Source of the DNA: Alphaproteobacteria bacterium
GTDB lineage: Bacteria > Pseudomonadota > Alphaproteobacteria > Rickettsiales > JADKJE01
Direction: 5' to 3'
Assembly (NCBI GenBank): GCA_016722515.1
Contig: JADKJE010000003.1
Location: 372,001-436,000 of the forward strand
DNA: 64,000 bases
Below the pieces are notes generated by a model. It was not told where the DNA came from, did not search any database, and saw nothing but the letters and a program-made list of their open reading frames with translations. Shown here piece after piece: positions 55,300 to 64,000 of the stretch (positions are counted from its first letter, which is position 1; each line of letters opens with the position of its first letter). The translations under genes were made by a program, and so were the position numbers.

Positions 55300-56196
55300 A
55301 TGTCTGTTTCTGATCGTATACCCCACGTTTCTATCCCTGAACTTATTTCTGTTGGCGCGCATTTTGGTCATAAAACCATGCGTTGGAACCCACAAATGAA
55401 ATCATATATTTATGGTGAACATAACGGGGTTCATATTCTTGACCTTCAACAAACTGTGCCACTCTTTCGATCTGCACTGCAAAAAGTGTATGAAACCGTA
55501 AGAGGCAATGGCCGGGTATTGTTTATTGGTACTAAACGTCAGGCAACTGAAATTATTGCTGAAGAAGCTAAACGTTGCGGACAATATTTCGTTAACCATC
55601 GTTGGCTCGGCGGAATGCTTACCAACTGGAAAACCATTTCCCTGTCTATCCGTACCTTGCAAAGCTACGAGGAAAAACTTAATAACCCACGCTTGAACCT
55701 TTCTAAAAAAGAGCGTCTGGACTTAAGCCGCCAGTACGATAAATTACAGCGTAGCCTTGGTGGTATCCGTGATATGGGTGGTATTCCTGATTTGGTGTTT
55801 ATTGTTGATACCAACAAAGAACATATTGCCGTTAAAGAAGCGCAAGCTCTTGGTATTCCAGTGATCGCTATCTTAGACAGTAACTCAACCCCTACAGGCA
55901 TTACCTATCCAGTTCCTGCCAACGATGATGCAAGCAAAGCTATCCAGTTCTACTGCCAGGCTGTTGCCAATGCTGTTATTGCTGGTATAGAAGACGGATT
56001 GAGCGCTTCTGGTGTTGATCTTGGTGCTTCGGAAGACGTTCCTGGTGATATGTTTGACGGTGAGTCTTCTGATAAAGATGACAAACGTTCAGCTCGTAAA
56101 CGCCCTGCTAAGCCTGCCCCAAATAAAGGACCTGCTAAAAAGCCAGTTAGAGCCAAAAAACCTACAGACAGCGATAATGCTGCTTCTGAAGAATAA
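55300..56196 (+). CDS. rpsB: 30S ribosomal protein S2
   Basis: S2 signatures: VGAHFGHKTMRWNPQMKSYI, FIGTKRQATEIIAEEA, RWLGGMLTNWKTI and PDLVFIVDTNKE. The ATG at 55300 is used because MSVSDRIPHVSI is the normal S2 start; the open frame upstream is not coding. The C-terminus has an unusual 50-residue tail, first acidic and then Lys/Ala/Pro-rich (KRPAKPAPNKGPAKKP), so the protein is 298 aa. It opens the rpsB-tsf-pyrH-frr-uppS cluster. Confidence 0.96.
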   Translation: MSVSDRIPHVSIPELISVGAHFGHKTMRWNPQMKSYIYGEHNGVHILDLQQTVPLFRSALQKVYETVRGNGRVLFIGTKRQATEIIAEEAKRCGQYFVNHRWLGGMLTNWKTISLSIRTLQSYEEKLNNPRLNLSKKERLDLSRQYDKLQRSLGGIRDMGGIPDLVFIVDTNKEHIAVKEAQALGIPVIAILDSNSTPTGITYPVPANDDASKAIQFYCQAVANAVIAGIEDGLSASGVDLGASEDVPGDMFDGESSDKDDKRSARKRPAKPAPNKGPAKKPVRAKKPTDSDNAASEE

Positions 56197-56229
56197 TGGA
56201 TCTTTGTCGTTTTAAAAAAGGAATCGTGT

Positions 56230-57159
56230 ATGTCAGTTACCATTACCATGGATCAAATTAAAGATCTGCGTGTTAAAACCAATGCCGGTATTTCAGACTG
56301 TAAAAAAGCCCTCGCTGAAAACGATGGCGATATGGAAGCAGCCGTCGATTGGCTTCGTAAAAAAGGCCTCGCCTCTGCTGCTAAAAAATCTGGAAATGTG
56401 GCCGCGGAAGGATTAGTGGGTGCTAAAGTTGAAGGCAATACCGGAGTGATTATTGAATTTAATAGTCAAACCGACTTTGTTGCTAAAAACGAGCAATTTC
56501 AAAATCTTACCCGTTCTATTTTATCGGTTGCATTAAAAGAAGGCACTTCGATTGAAGCCCTCAGAGCTGCAACATTCCCTGGCACATCTCATGCTATCCA
56601 GGATGAGATTGTGAACCATATCGCAGTGATTGGTGAAAACCTGAATCTGCGTCGCGTTCAACGCCTCAGCGCTGAACATGGTGTGGTTGCCAGCTATCTG
56701 CATAATTCAGATACTGCAGAACTGGGAAAAATTGCGGTGATCATCGCGCTTGAATCTACCGGAGACAAAGCTAAATTAAATGAATTGGGCCGCCGTATTG
56801 CTATGCACATTGCTGCTGCAAAACCGGAAGCCCTGCGCATTGAAGACGTAACCGCCGAAAACTTGGCGCGTGAACGTGATGTTCTGGTTGAACAAGCCAG
56901 AGCTTCAGGTCGCCCGGAGAATATCATCGAGAAAATGGTTGAAGGACGTATCCGCAAATACTACGAAGAAGTCGTGCTGCTGGAACAAATTTTCATCATC
57001 GATGGTAAAACCAAAATTTCTGATCTTCTGGAACAGGCTGCTAAGGATATTGGCGCTCCTGTTGCTATCTCTAACTTTGCCTTGTTTGTATTGGGCGAAG
57101 GCATCGAGAAGAAAGAGACTGATTTTGCTGCTGAAGTAGCGGCTGTGATGCGCGGCTAA
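56230..57159 (+). CDS. tsf: Elongation factor Ts
   Basis: LRVKTNAGISDCKKAL at the start and the TDFVAKNEQF motif are EF-Ts signatures. It exchanges GDP for GTP on EF-Tu. The 309-aa length is usual. It follows rpsB by 33 bp, the conserved bacterial order. A strong hairpin stands between it and pyrH. Confidence 0.97.
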   Translation: MSVTITMDQIKDLRVKTNAGISDCKKALAENDGDMEAAVDWLRKKGLASAAKKSGNVAAEGLVGAKVEGNTGVIIEFNSQTDFVAKNEQFQNLTRSILSVALKEGTSIEALRAATFPGTSHAIQDEIVNHIAVIGENLNLRRVQRLSAEHGVVASYLHNSDTAELGKIAVIIALESTGDKAKLNELGRRIAMHIAAAKPEALRIEDVTAENLARERDVLVEQARASGRPENIIEKMVEGRIRKYYEEVVLLEQIFIIDGKTKISDLLEQAAKDIGAPVAISNFALFVLGEGIEKKETDFAAEVAAVMRG

Positions 57160-57171
57160 TAGTGAATGTTA

Positions 57172-57202
57172 AATCCTCCTAAGGCCAAACCTTAGGAGGA
57201 TT
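57172..57202 (+). terminator. Hairpin between tsf and pyrH (possible attenuator)
   Basis: AATCCTCCTAAGG (57172-57184), 5-base loop, CCTTAGGAGGATT (57190-57202): a perfect 13-bp stem. It lacks a long T-run (ATTATTTAGG follows), so it may be a partial terminator or an RNA-processing site that lowers downstream expression. The pyrH start is 17 bp downstream, after GGGAGGG. Confidence 0.6.
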
Positions 57203-57218
57203 ATTTAGGGAGGGAAGC

Positions 57219-57959
57219 ATGAGAGAGCCAGTGACAGGCAATCCTAAATATAAAAGGGTTCTCTTAAAGATATCCGGTGAAGCGTTGATGGGAACGCTTC
57301 AATATGGTCACGATTACGAAATCATCAACCGCGTTTGCAAAGAAATTGTCCGAGTCCACGAGATGGGCGTCGAAATTTGCCTCGTTGTGGGCGGAGGCAA
57401 TATCTTTCGTGGTGTTTCTGGGTCGGCCTCGGGGATGGAGCGAGGAAGTGCCGATTATGTTGGAATGTTGGCGACCATTATCAACGCCCTTACCCTGCAA
57501 AATGAATTAGAAAAAATGAATGTTGAAACCAGGGTGCTGTCAGCCATCCCTATGGACAGCATTTGCGAGCCTTATATCCGTCGCCGTGCGCTGCGCCATA
57601 TGGAGCGCGGCCGGATTGTTATTTTTGCCGCCGGTACAGGTAACCCGTTTTTTACTACCGATACGGCATCTGCCTTGCGTGCGACTGAAATGGGATGCCA
57701 GGCGTTGCTTAAAGCAACCAAGGTCGATGGAGTGTATTCATCCGATCCTTTCAAAGATAAAAACGCCATCCGGTATGATCACCTTACCTATATGGATGTG
57801 CTGACCAAACAGCTTAATGTGATGGATGCTTCGGCAATCACCCTCACCCGTGATAATCATATTCCTATTATTGTTTTCTGCATTCACGATGATAACGCAT
57901 TTTCAGATGTGATCTGTGGGAACGGAACCTTTACTATTGTTGATGGAGTAACACAATGA
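57219..57959 (+). CDS. pyrH: UMP kinase
   Basis: The amino-acid-kinase fold shows KISGEALMG and VVGGGNIFRG near the N-terminus, plus GTGNPFFTTDTAS and KATKVDGVYSSDP. It phosphorylates UMP to UDP and is typically hexameric. The length (246 aa) is usual. Its stop overlaps the frr start by 4 bp. Confidence 0.97.
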   Translation: MREPVTGNPKYKRVLLKISGEALMGTLQYGHDYEIINRVCKEIVRVHEMGVEICLVVGGGNIFRGVSGSASGMERGSADYVGMLATIINALTLQNELEKMNVETRVLSAIPMDSICEPYIRRRALRHMERGRIVIFAAGTGNPFFTTDTASALRATEMGCQALLKATKVDGVYSSDPFKDKNAIRYDHLTYMDVLTKQLNVMDASAITLTRDNHIPIIVFCIHDDNAFSDVICGNGTFTIVDGVTQ

Positions 57960-58513
57960 CCAAGCAAGTTGCACAGGATGTCAGTAAACGTATGGATGGT
58001 GCGTTGCACCAGTTTAAACATAATATCAATGGCTTGCGTACCGGCAGGGCTTCGGCTAACCTGCTCGATAATATCCGCGTTGATGCCTATGGTGACCATA
58101 TGCCGATTAATCAATTGGCCACCGTTAACGTACCAGAAGCGCGTCTGATTACCGTTCAGGTATGGGATTCATCCGTGGTTTCCAGCGTTGAAAAAGCCAT
58201 TAAAAATGCCCAGCTTGGCCTTAATCCCATGGCTGAAGGCAGCGTGATCCGTATCAATATCCCCGACTTGAGTGAAGAGCGCCGTAAAGAGCTGGTCAAA
58301 GTATTGGGTAAATTTTCTGAAGAAGCTAAAATTGCCATGCGTAACGTTCGCCGTGATGGAATTGATGTCCTTAAAAAACTTGAAAAAGAAGGTGATATCA
58401 CCGAGGATGAGCTTCATTCTGGCAGTGAAGATATCCAAAAAATCACGGATGATTTTGCCAAATTGGTGGAAGAAGCAGCAGGTAAAAAAGAAGCTGAAAT
58501 CATGAAAGTGTAA
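57956..58513 (+). CDS. frr: Ribosome recycling factor
   Basis: The three-helix plus beta domain protein has GLRTGRASANLLDNI and IRINIPDLSEERRKELVKV. With EF-G it splits post-termination ribosomes. Full length (185 aa). Translationally coupled to pyrH. Confidence 0.97.
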   Translation: MTKQVAQDVSKRMDGALHQFKHNINGLRTGRASANLLDNIRVDAYGDHMPINQLATVNVPEARLITVQVWDSSVVSSVEKAIKNAQLGLNPMAEGSVIRINIPDLSEERRKELVKVLGKFSEEAKIAMRNVRRDGIDVLKKLEKEGDITEDELHSGSEDIQKITDDFAKLVEEAAGKKEAEIMKV

Positions 58514-58553
58514 ATTCAGTATCCGTATCGCTTACTAGCAAAATAGGTTTATC

Positions 58554-59264
58554 ATGCCTCATTCCTTTAATAAAACCCCCAACCACGTTGCCATCATTAT
58601 GGATGGGAATGGCCGTTGGGCCACGGGCAAAGGATTGCCTCGGGAGATAGGCCATAAAAAGGGTGCGGAAAGCATTCGTGAAGTGATGAGTGCCTGTCAG
58701 GATGCGGGTATTAAATACCTCACTATTTATGCCTTTTCGTCCGAAAACTGGCAACGTTCGGATCATGAGGTTAAAAAGCTTATGGATTTATTGCGTTACT
58801 ACCTAACGCATGAACTAGCCTCACTAAAAAAAAACGGGGTATCCCTCCACATTATTGGGGATGTAGCTGTACTTCCCGATGATATCCAGCATTTGATAGC
58901 GAAAGCTGAATTAGAAACTTCGCACAATTCAAAATCAGTGTTGAATATTGCCTTAAGCTACGGTAGTCGTCATGAAATTATTAATGCGTGTAAATCTATT
59001 GCCTTCCAGGTATCTACTGGACTGATGGATCCTAACACGGTTAATGAAGTACTGTTTTCCCGTTACCTTTATACGGCCAATATCCCTGACCCAGATTTAC
59101 TCATCCGCACAGGTGGTGAAGTCAGGCTCAGTAATTTTCTCTTGTGGCAGTGCGCCTATACCGAGCTTTATTTTACCGATACACTCTGGCCTGATTTTAA
59201 CAAAGACCACTTCCTCAAAGCCTTGGCTGATTATGCAGCAAGAGAGCGGAAATTTGGAAAATAA
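58554..59264 (+). CDS. uppS: Undecaprenyl diphosphate synthase (cis-prenyltransferase)
   Basis: IIMDGNGRWA holds the catalytic Asp and pyrophosphate loop; TIYAFSSENWQRS and DLLIRTGGEVRLSNFLLWQ are conserved. It makes C55-PP, the lipid carrier for peptidoglycan and O-antigen. Length 236 aa. cdsA, its usual next neighbour, is absent; pilus genes on the other strand follow. Confidence 0.96.
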   Translation: MPHSFNKTPNHVAIIMDGNGRWATGKGLPREIGHKKGAESIREVMSACQDAGIKYLTIYAFSSENWQRSDHEVKKLMDLLRYYLTHELASLKKNGVSLHIIGDVAVLPDDIQHLIAKAELETSHNSKSVLNIALSYGSRHEIINACKSIAFQVSTGLMDPNTVNEVLFSRYLYTANIPDPDLLIRTGGEVRLSNFLLWQCAYTELYFTDTLWPDFNKDHFLKALADYAARERKFGK

Positions 59265-59330
59265 TGGAAGCGCGCGTATGCGCAATGAGGTTTAGGAAGA
59301 GGCCAGGATATCCTTCCCAAGGCGTTTATT

Positions 59331-59858
59331 TTAATTGGGTGAAATGAGAATATTCAGTGTACCTGTGTAGGTACCATCTGGTACGGCATCAAGTGCAGCG
59401 CTGGTAATGGTTAGCCTTATTCGTGCAGTGGGGGATGCCCCACCGTTACAATTGGAACTATTGAACGGCGTGTCTGCTGGAAATCGTGCATTGCTGGCTG
59501 CTATTGAACTTCCAGAAGTTAGGGTTTTTGACGTTCCACCACCAGGATTAGCAGCCCCTCCATCATTCCATTGAACAGAGTAAGCCACCGAGCGTGCACC
59601 ATTTTTTATTAAAAATCCTGGACCATTTCCTGTGGCCGTAACATGGTAATTACGCGTCGCTGGTGTTCCTCCAACATACACACATACAAAAACATCCTGT
59701 TGGATATTACCATTACCCGTGATCCATAATGGCACCGTTACATCGCTAAGTCTTGAAATACGTGCAGAGTTTACTGCATAAGCTTCACTGTGGCTTAACC
59801 CTGCCATAAGCAGGCTTAAGCCACAGATCACAGAATGATATTTTTTTTGGCTCAACAT
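59331..59858 (-). CDS. Spore coat protein U domain (SCPU) pilin-like protein 2
   Basis: A secreted 175-aa protein with a signal peptide. It contains the SCPU beta-sandwich pattern: DVTVPLWITGNG..., VCVYVGG, YHVTATGNG, NCNGG near the C-terminus and DGTYTGTLNILISP at the end. SCPU proteins are subunits of archaic chaperone-usher pili. It lies 12 bp after the other SCPU gene and shares its layout, so they form an operon. Confidence 0.85.
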   Translation of the reverse strand: MLSQKKYHSVICGLSLLMAGLSHSEAYAVNSARISRLSDVTVPLWITGNGNIQQDVFVCVYVGGTPATRNYHVTATGNGPGFLIKNGARSVAYSVQWNDGGAANPGGGTSKTLTSGSSIAASNARFPADTPFNSSNCNGGASPTARIRLTITSAALDAVPDGTYTGTLNILISPN

Positions 59859-59870
59859 TGGGCGTGCACT

Positions 59871-60428
59871 TTAAATAGGTGAAACTAATAAAGTTAATGT
59901 TCCGGTGTACACACCGTCACTGATCGCTTGCATATTTGCATTGGTAATACCCACAATAATCCTGGCGGTATTTCCAGGGGTTGTGCCCGCACAATTAGAA
60001 TTATCAGTTGCTGCATTATTTAATGTTCCCGATGTCACATTGGCAGTTAACGCTGTACCAGTATTAGCCAACGCTCCAACACCACCTGAATTCCACGTAA
60101 CGGTATAAGGTAAGGTGACTGCGCTGGCACTCAATGTAAATGCGCTTGCTGTACCACTACCCGTTGCCTTTACTGTATAAGCGCCAGATGGCCGTGTTGA
60201 ATAGACACAGACATCGTTGGTTAACGTAACGGCTCCATCGCCATCAACCCATGATGCTAGGGTTAGGTCTGTTAACCCACTGATTTTTACACGTGCTGGT
60301 TTTGTCACACTTATAGTAAGCGATCCTGTAGACGTAGCTCCCAGGGTACCCTGTGTCGCTGCTTCAACTTGTGAGGCCGATACTATTGTTGCTAACAAAG
60401 CCAACACCATTTTATATGATTTACCCAT
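59871..60428 (-). CDS. Spore coat protein U domain (SCPU) pilin-like protein 1
   Basis: A signal peptide (ALLATIVSASQVEA) precedes a mature SCPU domain with LASWVDGDGAVTLTNDVCVY, YTVKATGSG, NCAGTTPGNTARI and the C-terminal SDGVYTGTLTLLVSP. It aligns with the downstream paralogue at all these points, though the two are far from identical. Start ATG seven bases after AGGAG. It faces the usher gene, in divergent orientation. Confidence 0.88.
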   Translation of the reverse strand: MGKSYKMVLALLATIVSASQVEAATQGTLGATSTGSLTISVTKPARVKISGLTDLTLASWVDGDGAVTLTNDVCVYSTRPSGAYTVKATGSGTASAFTLSASAVTLPYTVTWNSGGVGALANTGTALTANVTSGTLNNAATDNSNCAGTTPGNTARIIVGITNANMQAISDGVYTGTLTLLVSPI

Positions 60429-60816
60429 ACCCTACTCCTATTAATCATTTATTGCATATTAATTGCAAGCCATTATTTAATATTACCATCCAATTATTAA
60501 GATGTTATTCATTTGCGTATAATATTACCAATTTATTATTTTAAAAATTAATGATTTGTTATTGATTTAATCATTAATCTCACTTTTGAATACGTCATGT
60601 GATCATGTATTGAATCATAAGGTGTTTTTTGTATAGAGAGTTGCCACATCAAAACACCGCCCTCCCATAAAGGAAAAACCACGATATTAAATGTGACGTT
60701 TTTTTTAATTTTATATTGAAATTTGATCATGAACGTGGTTTTAATATGCGCCCAAGAATACGTCAATACAGTGCGTCTTAGGGAATAAAGGCAGTGGGGT
60801 ATGATAATCACAGTTT
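60429..60816. other. Divergent regulatory region between pilin and usher genes
   Basis: The AT-rich 388-bp region should hold promoters for both directions. A minus-strand frame at 60548-60811 is open but has no sensible composition or ribosome-binding site. No clear operator was found. Confidence 0.4.
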
Positions 60817-62067
60817 ATGTTGTTTCGGGGTGTTCTATGTTTCATTGCTATCCTATTGACATGCCTTCCTGGGTTAGACGCACAGGCACGTGACAACCCT
60901 CTTGCACCGATTGCTATTCCAGTTAAAGCTGGAGCACCTCGTGGATTTGAATTTCTGGATGAACCACAGATAGGTAAGGTTGATGTATCCTATGGTGGCA
61001 GGATGATTGGTTCCGCTATGGTTACCTATACGTCCGAAACGGTTGCCTTTGAAAATATCAATGAGCTGTTAAACACGATTCCAGCCATTAAGCCTGATGC
61101 ACTGGATAAAATAGTCACCACCTTATCGGGCAAGATCAGCAATCACGCCGAGAACATCTGTTCGCGCTATTCAGGTAATTTTTCAAAGAATGATTGCGGC
61201 ACCCTCACCCCTGATGTTGCGGGAGTTATTTTTGATGAGTCTCATTTTAAGGCTGAACTGTTTATCAATTCAACCCTGCTTGACAAACAAGACAGCAAAA
61301 ATGACCGAATTCTTCCCCCAGCCGAAAACATCTTTTCTGGACTTCATTCTTTTTCAGGCAATGTCAGTAAAGAGCCCGATGGCCGTGATAGTTTTTCAAT
61401 GATCCAAAACTCTACCCTTGGTTATGGCCAGGGGCGGTTTAATCTGGTGAATGTCTATACCCAGGATACCCAGCGGATGGATTCGGCACTCCTTAGTTTA
61501 GATAAAAAGGGCTACTTGTTTAAAGCGGGGTATTTTGAAAGCCTGGCCCATCATATATTGCCAGAGCTTCAAGTAACGGGGGTATCCGCGGCTACATCGT
61601 TAGACACTAATTTGGCACAAAAACGCAATGCTGGTAACCAAATTTGGCTTTTTCTTCCCACACGCAGTTGGGTAACCCTGCTCCATAATAATATTATTTA
61701 CGCTACCGAATTTTATGAAGCGGGAAATCAAATTATTGATACGACCGCCCTTCCTGAAGGTGCGTACGACATTACCATCCGCATCCGCGAACCCAATGGC
61801 AATACCCGCGATGAAAAACGTTTCTTTGCTAAAAATTTCCAAATCCCTCCACCAGGCCAACCTATTTATTATACCATGGCAGGATTTGTCCGGCAGCAAG
61901 ACCAAACCCAACCCTTGCCGCAAACCTCATCAACTCCCATTTTTCAAGCCGATACCATTCGCCGCATTACGGATAATATCGGCGTCAATGCAAGCCTCAT
62001 GGATGTCGGCGATACTGGTTATATAGAACTGGGAACCTTTTGCTTTTTAAACCAAATCAAAAAATAA
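60817..62067 (+). CDS. Outer membrane usher, N-terminal part (frameshifted)
   Basis: A signal peptide (LCFIAILLTCLPGLDAQA) is followed by an N-terminal domain and the start of the beta-barrel (for example LPEGAYDITIRIREPNG). The KRFFAKNFQIPPPGQP and YYTMAGFVRQQ patterns recall TcfC/CooC-type (CS1-like) ushers. The frame ends at TAA 62067 just after a T-rich run; the next frame continues the barrel. One base missing near 62036 would join the two into an 845-residue usher, a normal length. Confidence 0.8.
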   Translation: MLFRGVLCFIAILLTCLPGLDAQARDNPLAPIAIPVKAGAPRGFEFLDEPQIGKVDVSYGGRMIGSAMVTYTSETVAFENINELLNTIPAIKPDALDKIVTTLSGKISNHAENICSRYSGNFSKNDCGTLTPDVAGVIFDESHFKAELFINSTLLDKQDSKNDRILPPAENIFSGLHSFSGNVSKEPDGRDSFSMIQNSTLGYGQGRFNLVNVYTQDTQRMDSALLSLDKKGYLFKAGYFESLAHHILPELQVTGVSAATSLDTNLAQKRNAGNQIWLFLPTRSWVTLLHNNIIYATEFYEAGNQIIDTTALPEGAYDITIRIREPNGNTRDEKRFFAKNFQIPPPGQPIYYTMAGFVRQQDQTQPLPQTSSTPIFQADTIRRITDNIGVNASLMDVGDTGYIELGTFCFLNQIKK

Positions 62068-63356
62068 GTTTAAATAGCATGGGCAGCACCAGAGGTGATG
62101 TAGGACTTTCAGTATCTTATGCAAGTAATTGGAATGAAGGGAAAATTTCGTATGCGGCTGATGTTCGAAAAATATGGGCCGGCGAACCAAATGTCGCGCT
62201 GTTACCCCATGATGCACAGCGTTTAATCCACGGAGATACGTTTCAGGGATCAACCTTGTTAAGCTATCTTGTCTTGCCTGATGTTTCTCTTAATTTTCAA
62301 GCCAATGGCAGTGAAGATTCCGAGCATGTTAAATCGTATGCCATCGGTCCCTTTGTTCGCTGGAATATGTGGCAGAAGGGTGAAAATGACCTTAGTTTTT
62401 ATGCCGATGCCAATCGTACACAAACCGGCGATATCTATTCTGGCTATTTGCGGTTAACGCTGCGCCTGGGGGCGTGGGGATATGTGGGTGAAGGAGGCGT
62501 TTCTGGCGATCAATCATCATCGAGTGCAACGTCGAATAATACCAAACGCTTCCCCTATGCTTATAACCGCGTCACCTGGAATGATGACAAAGATCCGACC
62601 CATTTATTGGTTGTTGGCGCAGAATCACGTGAGCAAGCCCATTACCAAAATCATCTGGTTGACTTGGATTACCACAGCCGCTTAGGACGACTAAAATTAT
62701 TGGCTGAAGAAACCATTACCCATTCGAACCATTCAACCTTTGCCAATGGAGCCTTTGGCTTTAGCATTGCCCATACCGGACGTAGCGCGGCCTTTGGAGG
62801 CGATAATCTCTTAGGCAGTGGGGTTATTATTAATCCTAAGGGAGAAACCAAGCATAGTAATCTGTCCGTCTTGGTCAATGGGGTAGAACGAACCACCCTT
62901 AATACCGGCTCTAAAACCCTACTAATATTACCGCCTTATGATACGTATCAAATTTCACTCCTGCCTAAAGATGACAGCAGTTTGGAGATTGATGCCACCA
63001 AGCGGCCTGTTACCCTCTACCCAGGCAATATCATTGATATGGATTGGGACATCCATCCTATCACCGTTATTTTAGGAAGGGTTGTAGACACTAAAGGAAA
63101 CCCATTGGCCAATGCTAAATTAATGGAAGCACGCAACATAACGGTAAGCGACGAACAAGGTAACTTTCAGGGGGAGATTATAAACAACAACACCCTCACC
63201 TTTGAATTACGCCAGGAGAGCTCATCGATTGAGGTTGATGAAACAAATCCCGCCTTGAAGTTTAGTTCCTCACATCAACGCTGCCAGGTGAAGCTGTCGA
63301 ACGTGAGTACAATCAATGGTGTCGCCGTTTACCCGGATCCACTTGTGTGTCAGTAG
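62040..63356 (+). CDS. Outer membrane usher, C-terminal part (frameshifted)
   Basis: This continues the barrel (many alternating strands, such as GYLRLTLRLGAWGYVGEGG) and ends in plug/C-terminal domains. PVTLYPGNIIDMDWDIHPITV and a GRVVDTKGNPLANAKLME regulatory-like domain are typical of CS1-type ushers. Three conserved Cys are near the end. It has no signal peptide or ribosome-binding site, which confirms that it is the second half of the usher. Confidence 0.8.
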   Translation: MLFKPNQKISLNSMGSTRGDVGLSVSYASNWNEGKISYAADVRKIWAGEPNVALLPHDAQRLIHGDTFQGSTLLSYLVLPDVSLNFQANGSEDSEHVKSYAIGPFVRWNMWQKGENDLSFYADANRTQTGDIYSGYLRLTLRLGAWGYVGEGGVSGDQSSSSATSNNTKRFPYAYNRVTWNDDKDPTHLLVVGAESREQAHYQNHLVDLDYHSRLGRLKLLAEETITHSNHSTFANGAFGFSIAHTGRSAAFGGDNLLGSGVIINPKGETKHSNLSVLVNGVERTTLNTGSKTLLILPPYDTYQISLLPKDDSSLEIDATKRPVTLYPGNIIDMDWDIHPITVILGRVVDTKGNPLANAKLMEARNITVSDEQGNFQGEIINNNTLTFELRQESSSIEVDETNPALKFSSSHQRCQVKLSNVSTINGVAVYPDPLVCQ

Positions 63357-63361
63357 GTGGA

Positions 63362-63702
63362 TGTGGAATTTTGTTAGTCGCAAAATAGTGTTGCGCTGGA
63401 TCTCCAGCCCATTACGCTTACGCTAGGGTGTGGGAATCCAGCACAATACACATTGCGCGACTAGCGCAATTCCTTCTCATCGGTGCCTGAATCACAGTAA
63501 TGTGGAATTTTGCTAGTCGCAAAATAGTGTTGCGCTAGATCTCCAGCCCATTACGCTTACGCTAGGGTGTGGGGCGTCATTCTCACCCTTTTTAAGCAGT
63601 ATGAGCCGCAGGCGAGTGCTGCTTAAAAAAGAGTGAAATCCAGCACAATACACATTGCGCGACTAGCGCAATTCCTTTTCATCGGTGCCTAAATCACAGT
63701 AA
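63362..63702. repeat. Tandem pair of palindromic repeat elements
   Basis: Copy 1 (63362-63500) and copy 2 (63501-63702) begin TGTGGAATTTTG and end ATCACAGTAA. Each has ~37-bp inverted arms that pair GGAATT..TAGTCGC with GCGACTAGCGCAATTCC. Copy 2 carries an extra ~63-bp hairpin (TTTTTAAGCAG / CTGCTTAAAAA) in the middle. They lie between the usher and the chaperone genes, which converge. Confidence 0.85.
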
Positions 63703-63720
63703 TACTGATTATTTCCTACC

Positions 63721-64000
63721 CTACAGTGTTATATCCCTCGAATTCATCCCATCAAACGTATGATACGTCACCGGTGCTTTGCCATAAGGCAGGGTGACAC
63801 TCCAGCTTTGGCCAGCATAAATGCGGCTGATTGTTAGCTCTTTGCAATGCCCGGCAGACTCGCATTGCTGGCCGGACTGCAGCAGTACATTGGTATTGCC
63901 CTTGTTGGTAAATTCAATGGTATTTCCCACCCGTTTAGCGATTAAATCAGGATGTGGGTTTTGAGGGCGGATAATCACCAGCGCCTCATAACCAACTAAC
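63721..64000 (-). CDS. Periplasmic pilus chaperone, C-terminal part (cut by window edge)
   Basis: The minus-strand frame is open to base 64000; the visible ~92 residues start LVGYEALVIIRPQNPHPDL and form the second immunoglobulin-like domain. EFTNKGNTNVLLQSGQQC, a second Cys (AGHC) and RIYAGQSWSVTLP match the C-terminal domain of CS1-type pilus chaperones, where paired Cys are common. The gene faces the usher, an unusual arrangement, and its start is outside the window. Confidence 0.8.
   Translation of the reverse strand, partial: LVGYEALVIIRPQNPHPDLIAKRVGNTIEFTNKGNTNVLLQSGQQCESAGHCKELTISRIYAGQSWSVTLPYGKAPVTYHTFDGMNSRDITL

Noticed and set aside
60548..60811. Minus-strand frame of 87 codons between pilin and usher
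   Set aside because: Poor composition and no ribosome-binding site; it occupies the divergent promoter region.
1..64000. CRISPR arrays, rRNA and tRNA genes
   Set aside because: No regularly spaced repeats and no recognisable rRNA or complete tRNA was seen by eye; a tRNAscan or Infernal run could still find a small RNA.

Overview
The window looks like a chromosomal segment of an alphaproteobacterium, probably one that lives in or on eukaryotic cells. Core genes are of bacterial housekeeping type (rpsB-tsf-pyrH-frr-uppS, rpsD, gmk, parC, leuD-leuB, fdxA, ygfZ). A GapR/DUF2312 protein, an NDUFAF6-like synthase and FdxA fit Alphaproteobacteria. Between the core blocks lie large, mostly unrecognised proteins with eukaryote-directed features: a CE-clan (Ulp1-like) cysteine protease inside a 3470-residue protein, a PI3K-type kinase loop, a macro domain and a CheD/CNF-like deamidase triad. 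I cannot name the species.

Layout. 1-7.6 kb: a prophage or phage-derived block, nearly all on the minus strand, with a cytosine methyltransferase, a MazG-like protein, a VVA0879-family protein, an RNase H-like protein, a GapR-like protein and many small unknown genes; an array of inverted repeats lies upstream of the methyltransferase. 8-15 kb: accessory genes (929-aa basic-start protein, GNAT, PI3K-like kinase with a frameshift). 15-19.6 kb: umuC with a palindrome over its promoter, parC, a class I glutamine amidotransferase. 19.6-22.4 kb: putative deamidase and an RTX protein. 22.5-31.9 kb: core metabolism and translation (YgjP, CorA, phosphohexomutase, SDR, rpsD, gmk, leuD, leuB, fdxA, ygfZ). 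31.9-37.1 kb: an island between two 53-bp direct repeats, holding a decayed IS30-family element and an effector-like gene split by an IS256-family element with an 8-bp target duplication. 37.2-41 kb: macro-domain protein, NDUFAF6-like synthase, hydrolase, glycosyltransferase. 41-53.5 kb: a 587-aa helical protein and the 3470-aa giant. 53.8-59.3 kb: RlmI-like methyltransferase and the rpsB-uppS operon. 59.3-64 kb: a chaperone-usher pilus locus (two spore-coat-U pilins, a frameshifted usher, a partial chaperone) with tandem palindromic repeats.

The strongest leads are the giant CE-protease protein, the PI3K-like protein, the CheD-like triad protein, and the IS256-split repeat protein whose reading frame is restored exactly when the element and one target copy are removed. 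Several genes are interrupted by single-base frameshifts at homopolymers (PI3K-like protein, usher, IS transposase), which may be real decay or sequencing error.
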